A stretch of 64,000 bases of DNA from an uncultured bacterium. GTDB lineage: Bacteria; Actinomycetota; Coriobacteriia; Coriobacteriales; Eggerthellaceae. The notes under the pieces were generated by a model. It was not told the DNA's origin. It did not search any database and saw only the letters and a program-made list of their open reading frames with translations. Where the stretch lies: assembly GCA_937890835.1 (NCBI GenBank), contig CALADF010000035.1, positions 62,001 through 126,000 of the forward strand, given 5' to 3'. Below are positions 7,466 to 16,444 of the stretch, in pieces. The translations under genes and the position numbers were made by a program. Each line of letters starts with the position of its first letter. Within the stretch, counting starts at the first letter, position 1.

Positions 7466-8515
7466 ATGCAAGTCGATTTCATGACGTTCGCTGCGGCGAT
7501 GGTCAACGATCCCGTGCTGGCGCTGATCGTCGTGCTGACGTTGGGGGCGACCATCGTCAACGGCGCGACGGATGCCCCCAACGCCATCGCCACGGTGGTG
7601 GGAACGCGCGCGATGAAGCCGAACCATGCGATTGCCATGGCGGCTGTCTGCAACTTCATCGGCTTGGTCGGCATCACGACGGTGTCGTCGGCTGTCGCTC
7701 AAACCATCTTCAAGATGGTCGATTTCGGAGGTGACGAGCACGCCGCCCTTGTGGCGTTGGCGGCTGCGATGGTCGCCATCATCGTGTGGGGCGTGGCGGC
7801 GTGGTGGTTCGGCATACCTACATCGCAAAGCCATTCGCTCATCGCGGGCATCACCGGAGCCGCCATCGCGCTTCAGGGCGGCCTGGGAGGTGTGAACCCC
7901 GATGAGTGGATCAAGGTCATCTACGGTCTGGTCATCTCGACGGTTCTCGGATTCGGCTCGGGGTATTTGTTCACCCGGTTGATACGACTCTCGTGTCAAG
8001 GGTTGTCGCGCGTTAAATCCGACCGGTATTTCCGCGACGCTCAAATCGTCGCGGGTGCGGGCGTCGCCATCCTCCATGGTGCGCAGGACGGTCAGAAGTT
8101 CCTTTCACTTTGCATGCTCGCCATCATGCTCGGCATCCACGGCAACGCCGACAACGCCACGTTCCCGTTATGGGCGATCATTATGGTCTCGGGTGTCATG
8201 GCGCTCGGCACCGCGGTCGGCGGCAAGAAGATCATCAAGTCCGTCGGCATGGAGATGGTGAAGATGGAGCAGTTCCAAGGCTTCTCCGCGTGCCTGTCCG
8301 CGTGCTTTTGCATCGGGTTGGCAACCTTCACGGGATTGCCGGTCTCTACGACTCACACCAAGACCACGGCCATCATGGGCGTCGGAGCGGAAAAACGCTT
8401 GCGTAACGTGAAATGGAACCTTGCCGGCACCATGGTGCTCACGTGGATTCTCACGTTCCCCGGCTGCGGATTGCTCGCCTACGTCTTCACGCATCTGTTC
8501 CTTTTGATCATGTAG
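7466..8515 (+). CDS. pit: Inorganic phosphate transporter, PiT family
   Basis: 349 residues, almost entirely hydrophobic, with the two PiT half-repeats: N-G-A-T-D-A-P-N-A-I-A-T in the first half and H-G-A-Q-D-G-Q-K-F in the second, corresponding to the GANDxANA signatures. The segment T-S-Q-S-H-S-L-I-A-G and its counterpart V-S-T-T-H-T-K-T are also typical. PiT proteins take up phosphate or metal-phosphate with a cation. The ATG at 7466 follows GAGGAG. It is monocistronic, with an AT-rich upstream region containing possible Pho-type repeats; no PhoU-like gene is adjacent. Confidence 0.93.
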   Translation: MQVDFMTFAAAMVNDPVLALIVVLTLGATIVNGATDAPNAIATVVGTRAMKPNHAIAMAAVCNFIGLVGITTVSSAVAQTIFKMVDFGGDEHAALVALAAAMVAIIVWGVAAWWFGIPTSQSHSLIAGITGAAIALQGGLGGVNPDEWIKVIYGLVISTVLGFGSGYLFTRLIRLSCQGLSRVKSDRYFRDAQIVAGAGVAILHGAQDGQKFLSLCMLAIMLGIHGNADNATFPLWAIIMVSGVMALGTAVGGKKIIKSVGMEMVKMEQFQGFSACLSACFCIGLATFTGLPVSTTHTKTTAIMGVGAEKRLRNVKWNLAGTMVLTWILTFPGCGLLAYVFTHLFLLIM

Positions 8516-8813
8516 CGTTCCCTGCGTGACGTGGGCGGATCTGCGGGCGGTATCGCGCCGGCGACGGCTTTGCGTCGCGCAGCGGCTCGGTGGACGGCGG
8601 TGCGTCGGTGGATTGACGCTCGGCGTGGTGCGGTGCGGCCGGACGTGCGGGTGCGCGACGCGCGTCTAAGTGCCGGATGCTGCGGTGGTTCGCCGCCGCG
8701 CTGCCGCTTGGCATGGCGTTGGCGGGCATCGGCGATGGAAGGGCGGAGCGTGATTGCCGTCGTGCTAAGATATCTCCTGCGTTGAGCATTCATTCAGTCT
8801 GTAGGAGGCATAC

Positions 8814-10106
8814 ATGAGCGTCATCATCGATGTGTTCGGTCGCGAGATCCTCGACTCGCGCGGCAACCCCACCGTCGAGGTGGAGGTCGCCCTCAGCGAC
8901 GGGGCCTTCGGGCGCGCCGCAGTTCCCTCGGGTGCTTCCACGGGAGCGTTCGAGGCCGTGGAGTTGCGTGACTGCGACAAGAACCGCTACCTGGGCAAGG
9001 GCACGCAGGATGCGGTCGGGCATGTCAACGAGGAGATCGCCGAGGCACTCATCGGCGTCCAGGCCGAGGATCAGCGTCTCATCGACGACATCATGATCGA
9101 GGTCGACGGCACCGAGAACAAAGGCGCGCTGGGCGCTAACGCCATCCTCGGCGTTTCCCTGGCGGTGGCGAAGGCGGCTGCCGAGTCAACCGGACTTCCT
9201 CTTTACCGTTACGTCGGCGGCGCGAACGCGCACATTCTGCCGACGCCTATGATGAACATCCTGAACGGCGGTGTTCACGCCGACAACAACGTGGACTTCC
9301 AGGAGTACATGATCATGCCGGTGGGCGCTCCTACGTTCGCCGAGGCGCTTCGTTGGTGCGCGGAGATCTACCATACGCTCAAGAAGGTTCTCCACGATGC
9401 GGGTCTCGGCGGCGGCGTGGGCGATGAGGGAGGTTTCGCTCCGAACCTCAAGACCAACGAGGAGCCGCTGAAGTACATCGTCGAGGCGTGCGAGAAGGCG
9501 GGCTACAAGCCGGGTGACGACATCATGTTCGCCATGGATCCCGCTTCCACCGAGTTCTACAACGCCGAGACCGGCAAGTACGTGCTCGCGGGCGAGGGTC
9601 GCGAGCTCACCAGCGAGGAAATGGTGGATTACTGGGAGGCGCTCGTCGAGAAGTACCCGATCATCTCCATTGAAGACGGCATGGCCGAGGAAGACTGGGA
9701 GGGTTGGAAGGCGCTGACCGACCGCATCGGCGACCGCGTGCAGCTGGTGGGCGATGACCTGTTCGTCACCAACTCCAAACGCCTCGCCAAGGGCATCGAG
9801 ATGGGCTGCGCGAACGCCGTCCTCATCAAGGTGAACCAGATCGGCTCGCTCACCGAGACGCTCGATGCCATCGAGATGGCCAAGCAGGCGGGCTATGCGT
9901 GCGTCATGAGCCATCGTTCCGGCGAGACCGAGGACACCACCATCGCCGATCTTTCCGTGGCGTGCAACACCGGCCAGATCAAAACCGGCGCGCCGTGTCG
10001 CTCCGACCGTGTGGCCAAGTACAACCAGCTGCTGCGCATCGAGGAGGAGCTCGACGACGCTGCGGTGTACGCGGGCATGAGCGCGTTCTACAATATCGCT
10101 CGATAA
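8814..10106 (+). CDS. eno: Enolase
   Basis: 430 residues, the normal length. It interconverts 2-phosphoglycerate and phosphoenolpyruvate. Visible signatures are the start S-V-I-I-D-V-F-G-R-E-I-L-D-S-R-G-N-P-T-V-E-V, S-G-A-S-T-G loop, N-I-L-N-G-G-V-H-A-D-N-N, G-D-E-G-G-F-A-P, the metal ligands D in A-M-D-P-A, E-D in S-I-E-D-G-M and D-D in V-G-D-D-L-F-V-T-N, the catalytic K in L-I-K-V-N-Q-I-G and S-H-R-S-G-E-T-E-D. An AGGAGG site precedes the ATG. The 298 bp before it (8516-8813) hold no gene; a terminator follows at 10253-10286. Confidence 0.99.
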   Translation: MSVIIDVFGREILDSRGNPTVEVEVALSDGAFGRAAVPSGASTGAFEAVELRDCDKNRYLGKGTQDAVGHVNEEIAEALIGVQAEDQRLIDDIMIEVDGTENKGALGANAILGVSLAVAKAAAESTGLPLYRYVGGANAHILPTPMMNILNGGVHADNNVDFQEYMIMPVGAPTFAEALRWCAEIYHTLKKVLHDAGLGGGVGDEGGFAPNLKTNEEPLKYIVEACEKAGYKPGDDIMFAMDPASTEFYNAETGKYVLAGEGRELTSEEMVDYWEALVEKYPIISIEDGMAEEDWEGWKALTDRIGDRVQLVGDDLFVTNSKRLAKGIEMGCANAVLIKVNQIGSLTETLDAIEMAKQAGYACVMSHRSGETEDTTIADLSVACNTGQIKTGAPCRSDRVAKYNQLLRIEEELDDAAVYAGMSAFYNIAR

Positions 10107-10252
10107 CGTGCGCTGCGGTCGGGGCGTCAAGGCCCCGACCACGTGTTGCCGGCGTCGGAGTGCGGCCGGGGCGAGGACGAGCGGGCGGGACGGCGGGTCT
10201 CGGCCGCACGGCGTCCGGTCGGGTCGCCTGCGAAACGTATTCTTCCTATCGA

Positions 10253-10286
10253 AACCGGGTTCGCTCTCAGCGGACCCGGTTTTCTA
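10253..10286 (+). terminator. Rho-independent terminator after enolase
   Basis: AACCGGGT (10253-10260) pairs perfectly with ACCCGGTT (10274-10281), loop 13 nt, followed by TTCT within a short T-rich run. It lies about 150 nt past the enolase stop. Confidence 0.75.
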
Positions 10287-10471
10287 TTCTGGCGCCGGCC
10301 TGTTTGCGCCGGCTGCTTGCATCGACGCGAAGCGAATCCGCTGCTCGCCGGCGGGTGCCGAGGGCGTTCGCGGAGCGAGAGCCCCGCCCGGCGCGATGCG
10401 AGATGCGAGGGCCTTATCTACGGCGCCCTTGGCTTTAGCTGCGTTCGTCGTTTGTTTCCCCGCGCCCTCTA

Positions 10472-10505
10472 TTACGAAATGTTTCGTAAACAAGGGCGAA
10501 ACATT
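10472..10505 (+). promoter_or_regulatory. Perfect palindrome, candidate operator of the nitrogen operon
   Basis: TTACGAAA-TG-TTTCGTAA (10472-10489) is a perfect 18-bp palindrome. Its right part also belongs to a second perfect repeat, AATGTTTCG (10478-10486) with CGAAACATT (10497-10505) across 10 nt. Both lie in an AT-rich stretch ending about 65 nt before the glutamate synthase amidotransferase gene. The nested symmetry points to a dimeric repressor or activator, or to two overlapping sites. It fits neither the Bacillus GlnR/TnrA consensus nor the actinobacterial GlnR box as I know them. Confidence 0.5.
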
Positions 10506-10570
10506 GGCAATACGAACGGGAAACATGCGCGCGGTAACCTCTTTCACGTTGAATTCGAAAGAGGTTGAAC

Positions 10571-11929
10571 ATGCGAAATCTACCATACGGCGCGATGTGC
10601 GCGAGCGCGGCTTCCGGTCGCGCAGGCGCCGGCGAATCCGACGGGGGCGCCGCTTTCGCCGGGGCTTGCCGCGCGGCATGCTCGGGACCGGCCTCCGGCG
10701 TCGATTCATGCTTCGACCCTTACGCGGCGCCTGTCGACCCGCAGTTGCGCGAAGGTGCGGTCAGAATTCCCTCGGGATGCGCCATCGCCGCCATCATGGA
10801 TCGCAGCGGCGGCAGGCACGACGGGTCGGACATCGTGAAGTCGATCGAGCTCATGCACGATCGAAGCAACGGGCTCGGCGGCGGGTTCGCCGCGTACGGG
10901 ATCTACCCCGCCTACCGGGACCTCTACGCGTTTCACGTCATGTACGAGAGCCGTGACGCCCGCGCCGAGGTGGAGGCCTATCTGGACACCTACTTCATGT
11001 GCGAGAAGCAGGAGCGCGTTCCCACAGAGCCCGTCGCATCCATCAAGAATCCCCCCGACATCTGGCGTTATTTCGTCGCCCCTCACACCATGCGTTTGAA
11101 CTTGAGCGGGATCGACGAGGCGGAATACGTCATGCGGCATGTTTTCCGCATCAACAAGAACATAGACGGCGCCTTCGTCGCCAGCTCGGGCAAGGACATG
11201 GGGGCGTTCAAGGGAGTCGGCTACCCCGAGGACATCGGCGCTTTCTACCGACTTGACGAGTATCGCGCCTGGGCGTGGACGGCGCACGGGCGTTTTCCCA
11301 CCAACACGCCCGGCTGGTGGGGAGGTGCGCACCCCTTCACGCTTTTGAACTGGTCGGTCGTTCATAACGGCGAAGTATCGAGCTATGACGCCAACCGCCG
11401 TTACGTGGAGCAGTTCGGTTACTCGTGCGGGCTTAAAACCGACACCGAGGTCATCACCTACCTGTTCGACCTGCTGTGTCGACGGCACGGGCTTTCCCAG
11501 GAGATGGCGGCGCATATCATGACGGCTCCGAGCTGGGACGCCATCGACCGCATGTCGCCGGCGCAGGCCGCGTTCGAGACGGCGCTGCGCACGGTGTACG
11601 CAAGCGCCCTGGTCAACGGACCGTTCTCGGTGATCCTCGGTTCCGACGAGGGCATCCTCGCCATCAACGACCGCCTGAAGCTGCGAGCTCTCATGGCGGG
11701 CGAGAAAGGCTCGATGGTGTATCTGGCCAGCGAGCAGGCGGCCATCGAGGCGGTGTGCCCCGACGCCGAGAACATCCGGCCGATCGAGGGAGGCGTGCCC
11801 TTCGTCGTCCAGCTCGACGAGGTGGCGCGCCGCAAGAGCGCTCGCTCCGCTTGGAGCAACCCCACCCACGCGCCGCTGGCTCATGAGACGGGCGTGTTGC
11901 CGCGCAGAGAGGAGGCGCGCGAGCTATGA
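10571..11929 (+). CDS. Glutamate synthase, glutamine amidotransferase (class II) subunit, archaeal type
   Basis: The start at ATG 10571 is backed by the GAAAGAGGT site. The 452-residue protein is an Ntn-hydrolase amidotransferase: the likely nucleophile is C70 (S-G-C-A-I-A-A-I-M), preceded by a long presumed propeptide rich in Ala, Gly and Cys, followed by G-G-G-F-A-A-Y-G-I-Y, N-W-S-V-V-H-N-G-E-V-S-S-Y and T-D-T-E-V-I-T-Y. It releases ammonia from glutamine for the synthase subunit. It is the first of three genes for a split glutamate synthase and overlaps the next by 4 nt (ATGA). Most class II amidotransferases have a propeptide under 40 residues, so the ~69-residue one here is long; an internal start cannot be excluded. 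Confidence 0.85.
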   Translation: MRNLPYGAMCASAASGRAGAGESDGGAAFAGACRAACSGPASGVDSCFDPYAAPVDPQLREGAVRIPSGCAIAAIMDRSGGRHDGSDIVKSIELMHDRSNGLGGGFAAYGIYPAYRDLYAFHVMYESRDARAEVEAYLDTYFMCEKQERVPTEPVASIKNPPDIWRYFVAPHTMRLNLSGIDEAEYVMRHVFRINKNIDGAFVASSGKDMGAFKGVGYPEDIGAFYRLDEYRAWAWTAHGRFPTNTPGWWGGAHPFTLLNWSVVHNGEVSSYDANRRYVEQFGYSCGLKTDTEVITYLFDLLCRRHGLSQEMAAHIMTAPSWDAIDRMSPAQAAFETALRTVYASALVNGPFSVILGSDEGILAINDRLKLRALMAGEKGSMVYLASEQAAIEAVCPDAENIRPIEGGVPFVVQLDEVARRKSARSAWSNPTHAPLAHETGVLPRREEAREL

Positions 11930-13431
11930 TCGATTACGTATTGCCGCGTTACCAGGTGCGGCGCGATGCCGAAGCGTGCGTCGGCTGCGACATCTGCGTG
12001 CGCGAATGCGCCAACGGCGTGCACATCGCCCGGGCGAAGGGCGAGGCGCCCAAAGCCGATCACGTGAAGTGCGTGAACTGCCTTCGCTGCGTGCTGACGT
12101 GCCCCGCGCGCGCCCTGTCGATCGCGCGGTGGCCGCAGGTGGACGGCGGCTCGGCGGTGTGGACGCTCGAGTACATGCAGGACATCGCCAAGCAGGCGTC
12201 TTCAGGCGGCGTGCTGCTCTCGTCCATGGGGAACCCCGAACCGTATCCGGTGTACTGGGATCATCTGCTGCTCAACGCGAGCCAGGTGACCAACCCTTCC
12301 ATCGATCCTCTGCGCGAGCCGATGGAAACGCGCGTGTTTTTGGGAGGCCGTCCCGCCGCGCTCGAGATCGACGAGCGCCGTCGCGCGCTGCGATCGCCCT
12401 TGCCGCCTCAGGTGAAGCTCGACGTGCCGATCATGTTCTCGGCCATGAGCTTCGGGTCGGTTTCGCTGAACACCCAACGAGCGCTGGCCATGGCGGCCTG
12501 CGAGCTCGGCACGCTGTTCAACGTGGGCGAAGGCGGGCTTCATCGCGACTTGGAACGCTACGCCGATCATGCGGTGGTGCAGGTGGCCTCGGGCCGTTTC
12601 GGGGTGGACCCCCGTTATCTGAACGCCGGCGCCATGGTGGAGATAAAGATCGGCCAGGGGGCCAAGCCCGGCATCGGCGGGCATCTTCCCGGTGAGAAGA
12701 TCACCTCCGAGGTGTCGAGCACGCGCATGATCCCCGAGGGCGCCGACGCCATCTCGCCCGCGCCCCATCACGACATCTACTCGATCGAGGATCTTCGCCA
12801 GCTCATCTTCTCTCTGAAGGAGGCGACGCGTTACCAAAAGCCCGTCGCGGTGAAGATAGCGGCGGTCCACAACGCCGCCGCCATCGCGAGCGGCATGGCG
12901 CGTGCGGGCGCGGAGGTCATCGTGGTCGACGGGTTCCGCGGCGGGACGGGCGCCGCTCCGAAGCGCATCCGCGACAACGTGGGCGTGCCCGTCGAGCTCG
13001 CGCTCGCCTCCATCGATCAGCGCCTGCGCGACGAGGGGATCCGCTCGACGGTCAGCGTGGTGGCGAGCGGCACGATCCGCACGTCGGCCGACGTGGTGCG
13101 CGCCATCGCGCTCGGCGCCGACGCGGTCTCGTGCGGCAGCGCACCGCTTATCGCGCTGGGCTGCCACCAATGCGGCGATTGCTCGCGTGGAAAGTGCAAC
13201 TGGGGCATCGCGACGCAGCGCCCCGAGCTGGTCGAGCGCCTCGACCCTGAGGAGGGAGCCGAGCGCGTGGTGAACCTGGTGCGCGCGTGGACGCATGAGA
13301 TTCAGGAGATGATGGGCGGTATGGGCATCAACGCGGTCGACAGCCTGCGCGGCAACCGCCTCATGCTGCGCGGCATCGGCCTCACCGATCGGGAGCTCGA
13401 GATACTGGGGGTGAAGCATGCAGGCGAATGA
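11926..13431 (+). CDS. Glutamate synthase, FMN/Fe-S synthase subunit with N-terminal ferredoxin domain
   Basis: 501 residues. The N terminus is a two-cluster ferredoxin (C18, C21, C24, C28 and C49, C52, C55, C59). The rest is the FMN-binding glutamate synthase barrel, with M-F-S-A-M-S-F-G-S-V-S, G-E-G-G, K-P-G-I-G-G-H-L-P-G, S-P-A-P-H-H-D-I-Y-S-I-E-D-L and the 3Fe-4S type C-H-Q-C-G-D-C-S-R-G-K-C segment. It makes glutamate from 2-oxoglutarate and ammonia, drawing electrons from ferredoxin or a partner reductase. This domain arrangement is that of archaeal-type glutamate synthases, where the three GOGAT domains are separate genes. It overlaps its neighbours by 4 and 14 nt. Confidence 0.9.
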   Translation: MIDYVLPRYQVRRDAEACVGCDICVRECANGVHIARAKGEAPKADHVKCVNCLRCVLTCPARALSIARWPQVDGGSAVWTLEYMQDIAKQASSGGVLLSSMGNPEPYPVYWDHLLLNASQVTNPSIDPLREPMETRVFLGGRPAALEIDERRRALRSPLPPQVKLDVPIMFSAMSFGSVSLNTQRALAMAACELGTLFNVGEGGLHRDLERYADHAVVQVASGRFGVDPRYLNAGAMVEIKIGQGAKPGIGGHLPGEKITSEVSSTRMIPEGADAISPAPHHDIYSIEDLRQLIFSLKEATRYQKPVAVKIAAVHNAAAIASGMARAGAEVIVVDGFRGGTGAAPKRIRDNVGVPVELALASIDQRLRDEGIRSTVSVVASGTIRTSADVVRAIALGADAVSCGSAPLIALGCHQCGDCSRGKCNWGIATQRPELVERLDPEEGAERVVNLVRAWTHEIQEMMGGMGINAVDSLRGNRLMLRGIGLTDRELEILGVKHAGE

Positions 13432-14254
13432 TTCGAAGACGCGCCGGGACGCGGGCCCGGCAACCGATGCGGGCTGCGATGCGCGCAAGGCGGACGTCGC
13501 GCGTTCGTCCGCGTCGGGCCCTGCTCCTGCGGCCACGCGACGCCTGACGCTCGGCTCCCTTCACTTCAAGGAGGCCAACGAGCAGGTCAGGCGGGTGCTC
13601 GAGCAGGCCGACGACGTCGAGCTCGACGATGTGCGCGCCCAGCGTTATCTGGGCTGCGCGCTGTCCGAGGGCAAGCGACTGCGCGTTCACGGAACTCCCG
13701 GCAACGATCTGGCGTGCTACATGGACGGCGGCGTCGTCGAGGTGCTCGGCAACGCCCAGGACCAGGTGGGCAACACGATGAACGCCGGCGAGGTGATCAT
13801 CCGCGGGCGATGCGGCGATGCGGCGGGCTATGCCATGCGCGGCGGGCGCATCTTCGTCCGCGACGGCTGCGGTTGGCGCGCGGGCATCCACATGAAGGAG
13901 TACGGCGAGAAGCGTCCCGTCGTGGTGATCGGGCGGGATGCGGGCAGCTTCCTCGGCGAGTACATGGCGGGCGGTGTGGTGGTCGTGCTCGGCGAGACGG
14001 GCGATTATCTCGCCCGCGGCATGCACGGCGGCGTCATCTACCTGAGAAAGCCCCCGCGTGCGGGAGCGTTGTCGGACGAGGTCGTGCTCTCGCGCGTCGA
14101 CGACGCCGATTTGGCCGTTTTGGAGCCGCTGCTCGAGGAGTACGACCGCCTGTTCGCAGATGAGCTGGGGTATGCGGTGCACGCCGAGGCGTCCGCGTTC
14201 CTACGCGTCTCGCCCGCTTCGTCTCGGCCGTACGCGAGCATGTACGTCCGTTGA
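13418..14254 (+). CDS. Glutamate synthase, GXGXG-domain subunit
   Basis: 278 residues. After a ~45-residue polar N-terminal extension, the product is a right-handed beta-helix of the GltB domain 3 type, with repeating G-x-x-x-G-x-x-x-x-x-G motifs (G-T-P-G-N-D, G-G-V-V-E-V-L-G-N-A, G-N-T-M-N-A-G-E-V-I-I-R-G, G-Y-A-M-R-G-G-R-I-F-V-R, G-G-V-V-V-V-L-G-E). This domain holds the synthase and amidotransferase together. The start overlaps the preceding gene by 14 nt and has a GGGGGTGA site, so the three subunits are probably translationally coupled. Confidence 0.88.
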   Translation: MQANDSKTRRDAGPATDAGCDARKADVARSSASGPAPAATRRLTLGSLHFKEANEQVRRVLEQADDVELDDVRAQRYLGCALSEGKRLRVHGTPGNDLACYMDGGVVEVLGNAQDQVGNTMNAGEVIIRGRCGDAAGYAMRGGRIFVRDGCGWRAGIHMKEYGEKRPVVVIGRDAGSFLGEYMAGGVVVVLGETGDYLARGMHGGVIYLRKPPRAGALSDEVVLSRVDDADLAVLEPLLEEYDRLFADELGYAVHAEASAFLRVSPASSRPYASMYVR

Positions 14255-14292
14255 TTCGGAATCGATTAATCGAAGGGAAAGGAAGTGTCGAC

Positions 14293-16386
14293 ATGAACGT
14301 TCCAGAGGAATTCGGAAGCTTGGTGTTCGACGACCGTGCCATGAAGGCGACGCTTCCCGCGAAGGTCTACCGGTCGCTGAGGAAGACCATCGACGAGGGG
14401 ACCCGTCTCGATCTGGGCGTGGCGAACGCGGTGGCCGCCGCCATGAAGGACTGGGCGGTCGCGCGCGGGGCGACCCACTACACGCATTGGTTCCAGCCTC
14501 TCACGGGCATCACGGCCGAGAAGCATGACAGCTTCATCACGCCTTCCCCCGACGGCGGCGTGATCATGGAGTTCTCGGGCAAGGAGCTGGTGAAAGGCGA
14601 GCCGGACGCATCGTCGTTTCCCTCGGGCGGTCTGCGCGCCACCTTCGAGGCCCGCGGCTACACCGCGTGGGATCCCACGAGCTACGCGTTCATCAAGGGC
14701 TCGACGCTGTGCGTTCCGACGGCGTTTTGCTCCTACACCGGCGACGCCCTCGACAAGAAGACGCCGCTTTTGCGCTCGATGGAGGCGCTCAACCGCCAGG
14801 CGCTGCGCATCCTGCGCCTGTTCGGCAACGACGAGGTCAAGCGCGTGATCACCTCGGTGGGACCCGAGCAAGAGTACTTCCTGGTCACCGAGGAGATGTA
14901 CGAGCGCCGAACCGACCTGCGCTTCACCGGCCGCACGCTGTTCGGGGCCAAGCCCCCGAAGGGTCAGCAGCTCGACGACCATTACTTCGGCGTCATCAAG
15001 CCGCGCGTGGCGGCTTTCATGGCCGATTTGAACGAGGAGCTGTGGAAGCTCGGCGTGCTGGCGAAGACCGAGCACAACGAGGTCGCGCCCGCGCAGCACG
15101 AGCTCGCCCCCATATACACTACCACCAACATCGCCACCGACCACAACCAGCTCACGATGGAGATCATGCAGAAGGTGGCGTCGCGCCACGGTCTGGTCTG
15201 CCTGCTTCATGAGAAGCCGTTCGCGGGCGTGAACGGAAGCGGCAAGCACAACAACTGGTCCATCGGCACCGACACGGGCCAAAACCTCCTCGCGCCGGGT
15301 GACACTCCCTACGAGAACGCCCAGTTCCTCCTGTTCCTCTGCGCCGTCATCAAGGCGGTCGACGACTACCAGGACCTTTTGCGCTTGTCGGTGGCAACGG
15401 CGGGCAACGACCATCGCCTCGGCGCGAACGAGGCGCCCCCTGCGGTCATCTCGATGTTCCTCGGGGATGAGCTGAGCGCCATCATGCGCGCCATCGAAAC
15501 CGACACCCCCTACGAGGGCATGGAACGTCGCAAGATGAAGCTCGGCGTCGACGTCTTGCCCCTGTTCAGCTGCGACACCACCGACCGCAACCGCACGAGC
15601 CCCTTCGCCTTCACCGGCAACAAGTTCGAGTTCCGCATGCTCGGCTCGTCGAATTCCATCGCCTGCGCCAACATCATGCTGAACAGCGCGGTGGCGGAGA
15701 GCCTGCGCATCTATGCCGATAGGCTCGAGGGCGCGGACGACTTCGAGAGCGCGCTGCACGAGATGATCCGCAAGACCATCAAAGACCATGCGCGCATCGT
15801 GTTCAACGGCAACGGCTACGACGATGCGTGGATCGACGAAGCGGTCAACGTTCGCGGCCTGCACAACTTCAAGACCACGCCCGACTGCATGCCCCGTCTG
15901 CTCGATGAGAAGAACGTGGCCATGCTGACCTCCCACGGCGTGTTCACCGTCGCCGAGATGGAGTCGCGTACCGAGATCATGCTTGAGAACTACTGCAACT
16001 CGATCGAGATCGAGGCCGCGACCATGATCAACATGGCGCGCACCGAGATCGCCCCCGCGGTCGGGGCGTATCTGCGCGCGGTTGCCGAAACCGCGGCGGT
16101 GAAGCGCAGCGTGGCGCCTCGGGCGAGCCTCGGTTGCGAGGCCGGCTTGATCGAGCGCCTCTCGGGTTTGGTCGATCGCATGTTCGCCGCGGCGGATGAG
16201 CTCGAGGAGGCGGTTTCGCGGCTCGATGAGACGACGTGCGTGATCGAGCGGTCCGAGAAGATTCGCGACGAGGTGCTTCCCGCGATGGATGCTCTGCGGG
16301 CCCCCGCCGATGAGGCGGAGACGCTGACCGCGAAAACCTATTGGCCGTTTCCGACGTACGGCGATCTGCTGTTCGGCGTGCGTTAG
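14293..16386 (+). CDS. glnN: Glutamine synthetase type III
   Basis: The start at ATG 14293 (MNVPEEFGSLVFDDRAMKA) follows GAAAGGAAG; an in-frame extension is not supported. 697 residues, the normal length of GSIII and much longer than GSI. Typical segments: H-W-F-Q-P-L-T-G, E-K-H-D-S-F, G-P-E-Q-E-Y-F-L-V, E-V-A-P-A-Q-H-E-L-A-P, H-E-K-P-F-A-G-V-N-G-S-G-K-H-N-N-W-S, G-N-D-H-R-L-G-A-N-E-A-P-P-A. It forms glutamine from glutamate, ammonia and ATP. It follows the split glutamate synthase after 38 nt, so the four genes form a GS-GOGAT unit, probably controlled by the palindrome at 10472. Confidence 0.95.
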   Translation: MNVPEEFGSLVFDDRAMKATLPAKVYRSLRKTIDEGTRLDLGVANAVAAAMKDWAVARGATHYTHWFQPLTGITAEKHDSFITPSPDGGVIMEFSGKELVKGEPDASSFPSGGLRATFEARGYTAWDPTSYAFIKGSTLCVPTAFCSYTGDALDKKTPLLRSMEALNRQALRILRLFGNDEVKRVITSVGPEQEYFLVTEEMYERRTDLRFTGRTLFGAKPPKGQQLDDHYFGVIKPRVAAFMADLNEELWKLGVLAKTEHNEVAPAQHELAPIYTTTNIATDHNQLTMEIMQKVASRHGLVCLLHEKPFAGVNGSGKHNNWSIGTDTGQNLLAPGDTPYENAQFLLFLCAVIKAVDDYQDLLRLSVATAGNDHRLGANEAPPAVISMFLGDELSAIMRAIETDTPYEGMERRKMKLGVDVLPLFSCDTTDRNRTSPFAFTGNKFEFRMLGSSNSIACANIMLNSAVAESLRIYADRLEGADDFESALHEMIRKTIKDHARIVFNGNGYDDAWIDEAVNVRGLHNFKTTPDCMPRLLDEKNVAMLTSHGVFTVAEMESRTEIMLENYCNSIEIEAATMINMARTEIAPAVGAYLRAVAETAAVKRSVAPRASLGCEAGLIERLSGLVDRMFAAADELEEAVSRLDETTCVIERSEKIRDEVLPAMDALRAPADEAETLTAKTYWPFPTYGDLLFGVR

Positions 16387-16444
16387 ACGCATCGCCGAGC
16401 GAGAAGCCAAGTGAGAAGTTGACGAAGAAAGGAAGGTACGACAC

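Noticed and set aside
14266..16410. A 714-codon open frame on the minus strand opposite glutamine synthetase
   Set aside because: Complete overlap with the GSIII gene and no domain; an antisense artefact of codon bias.
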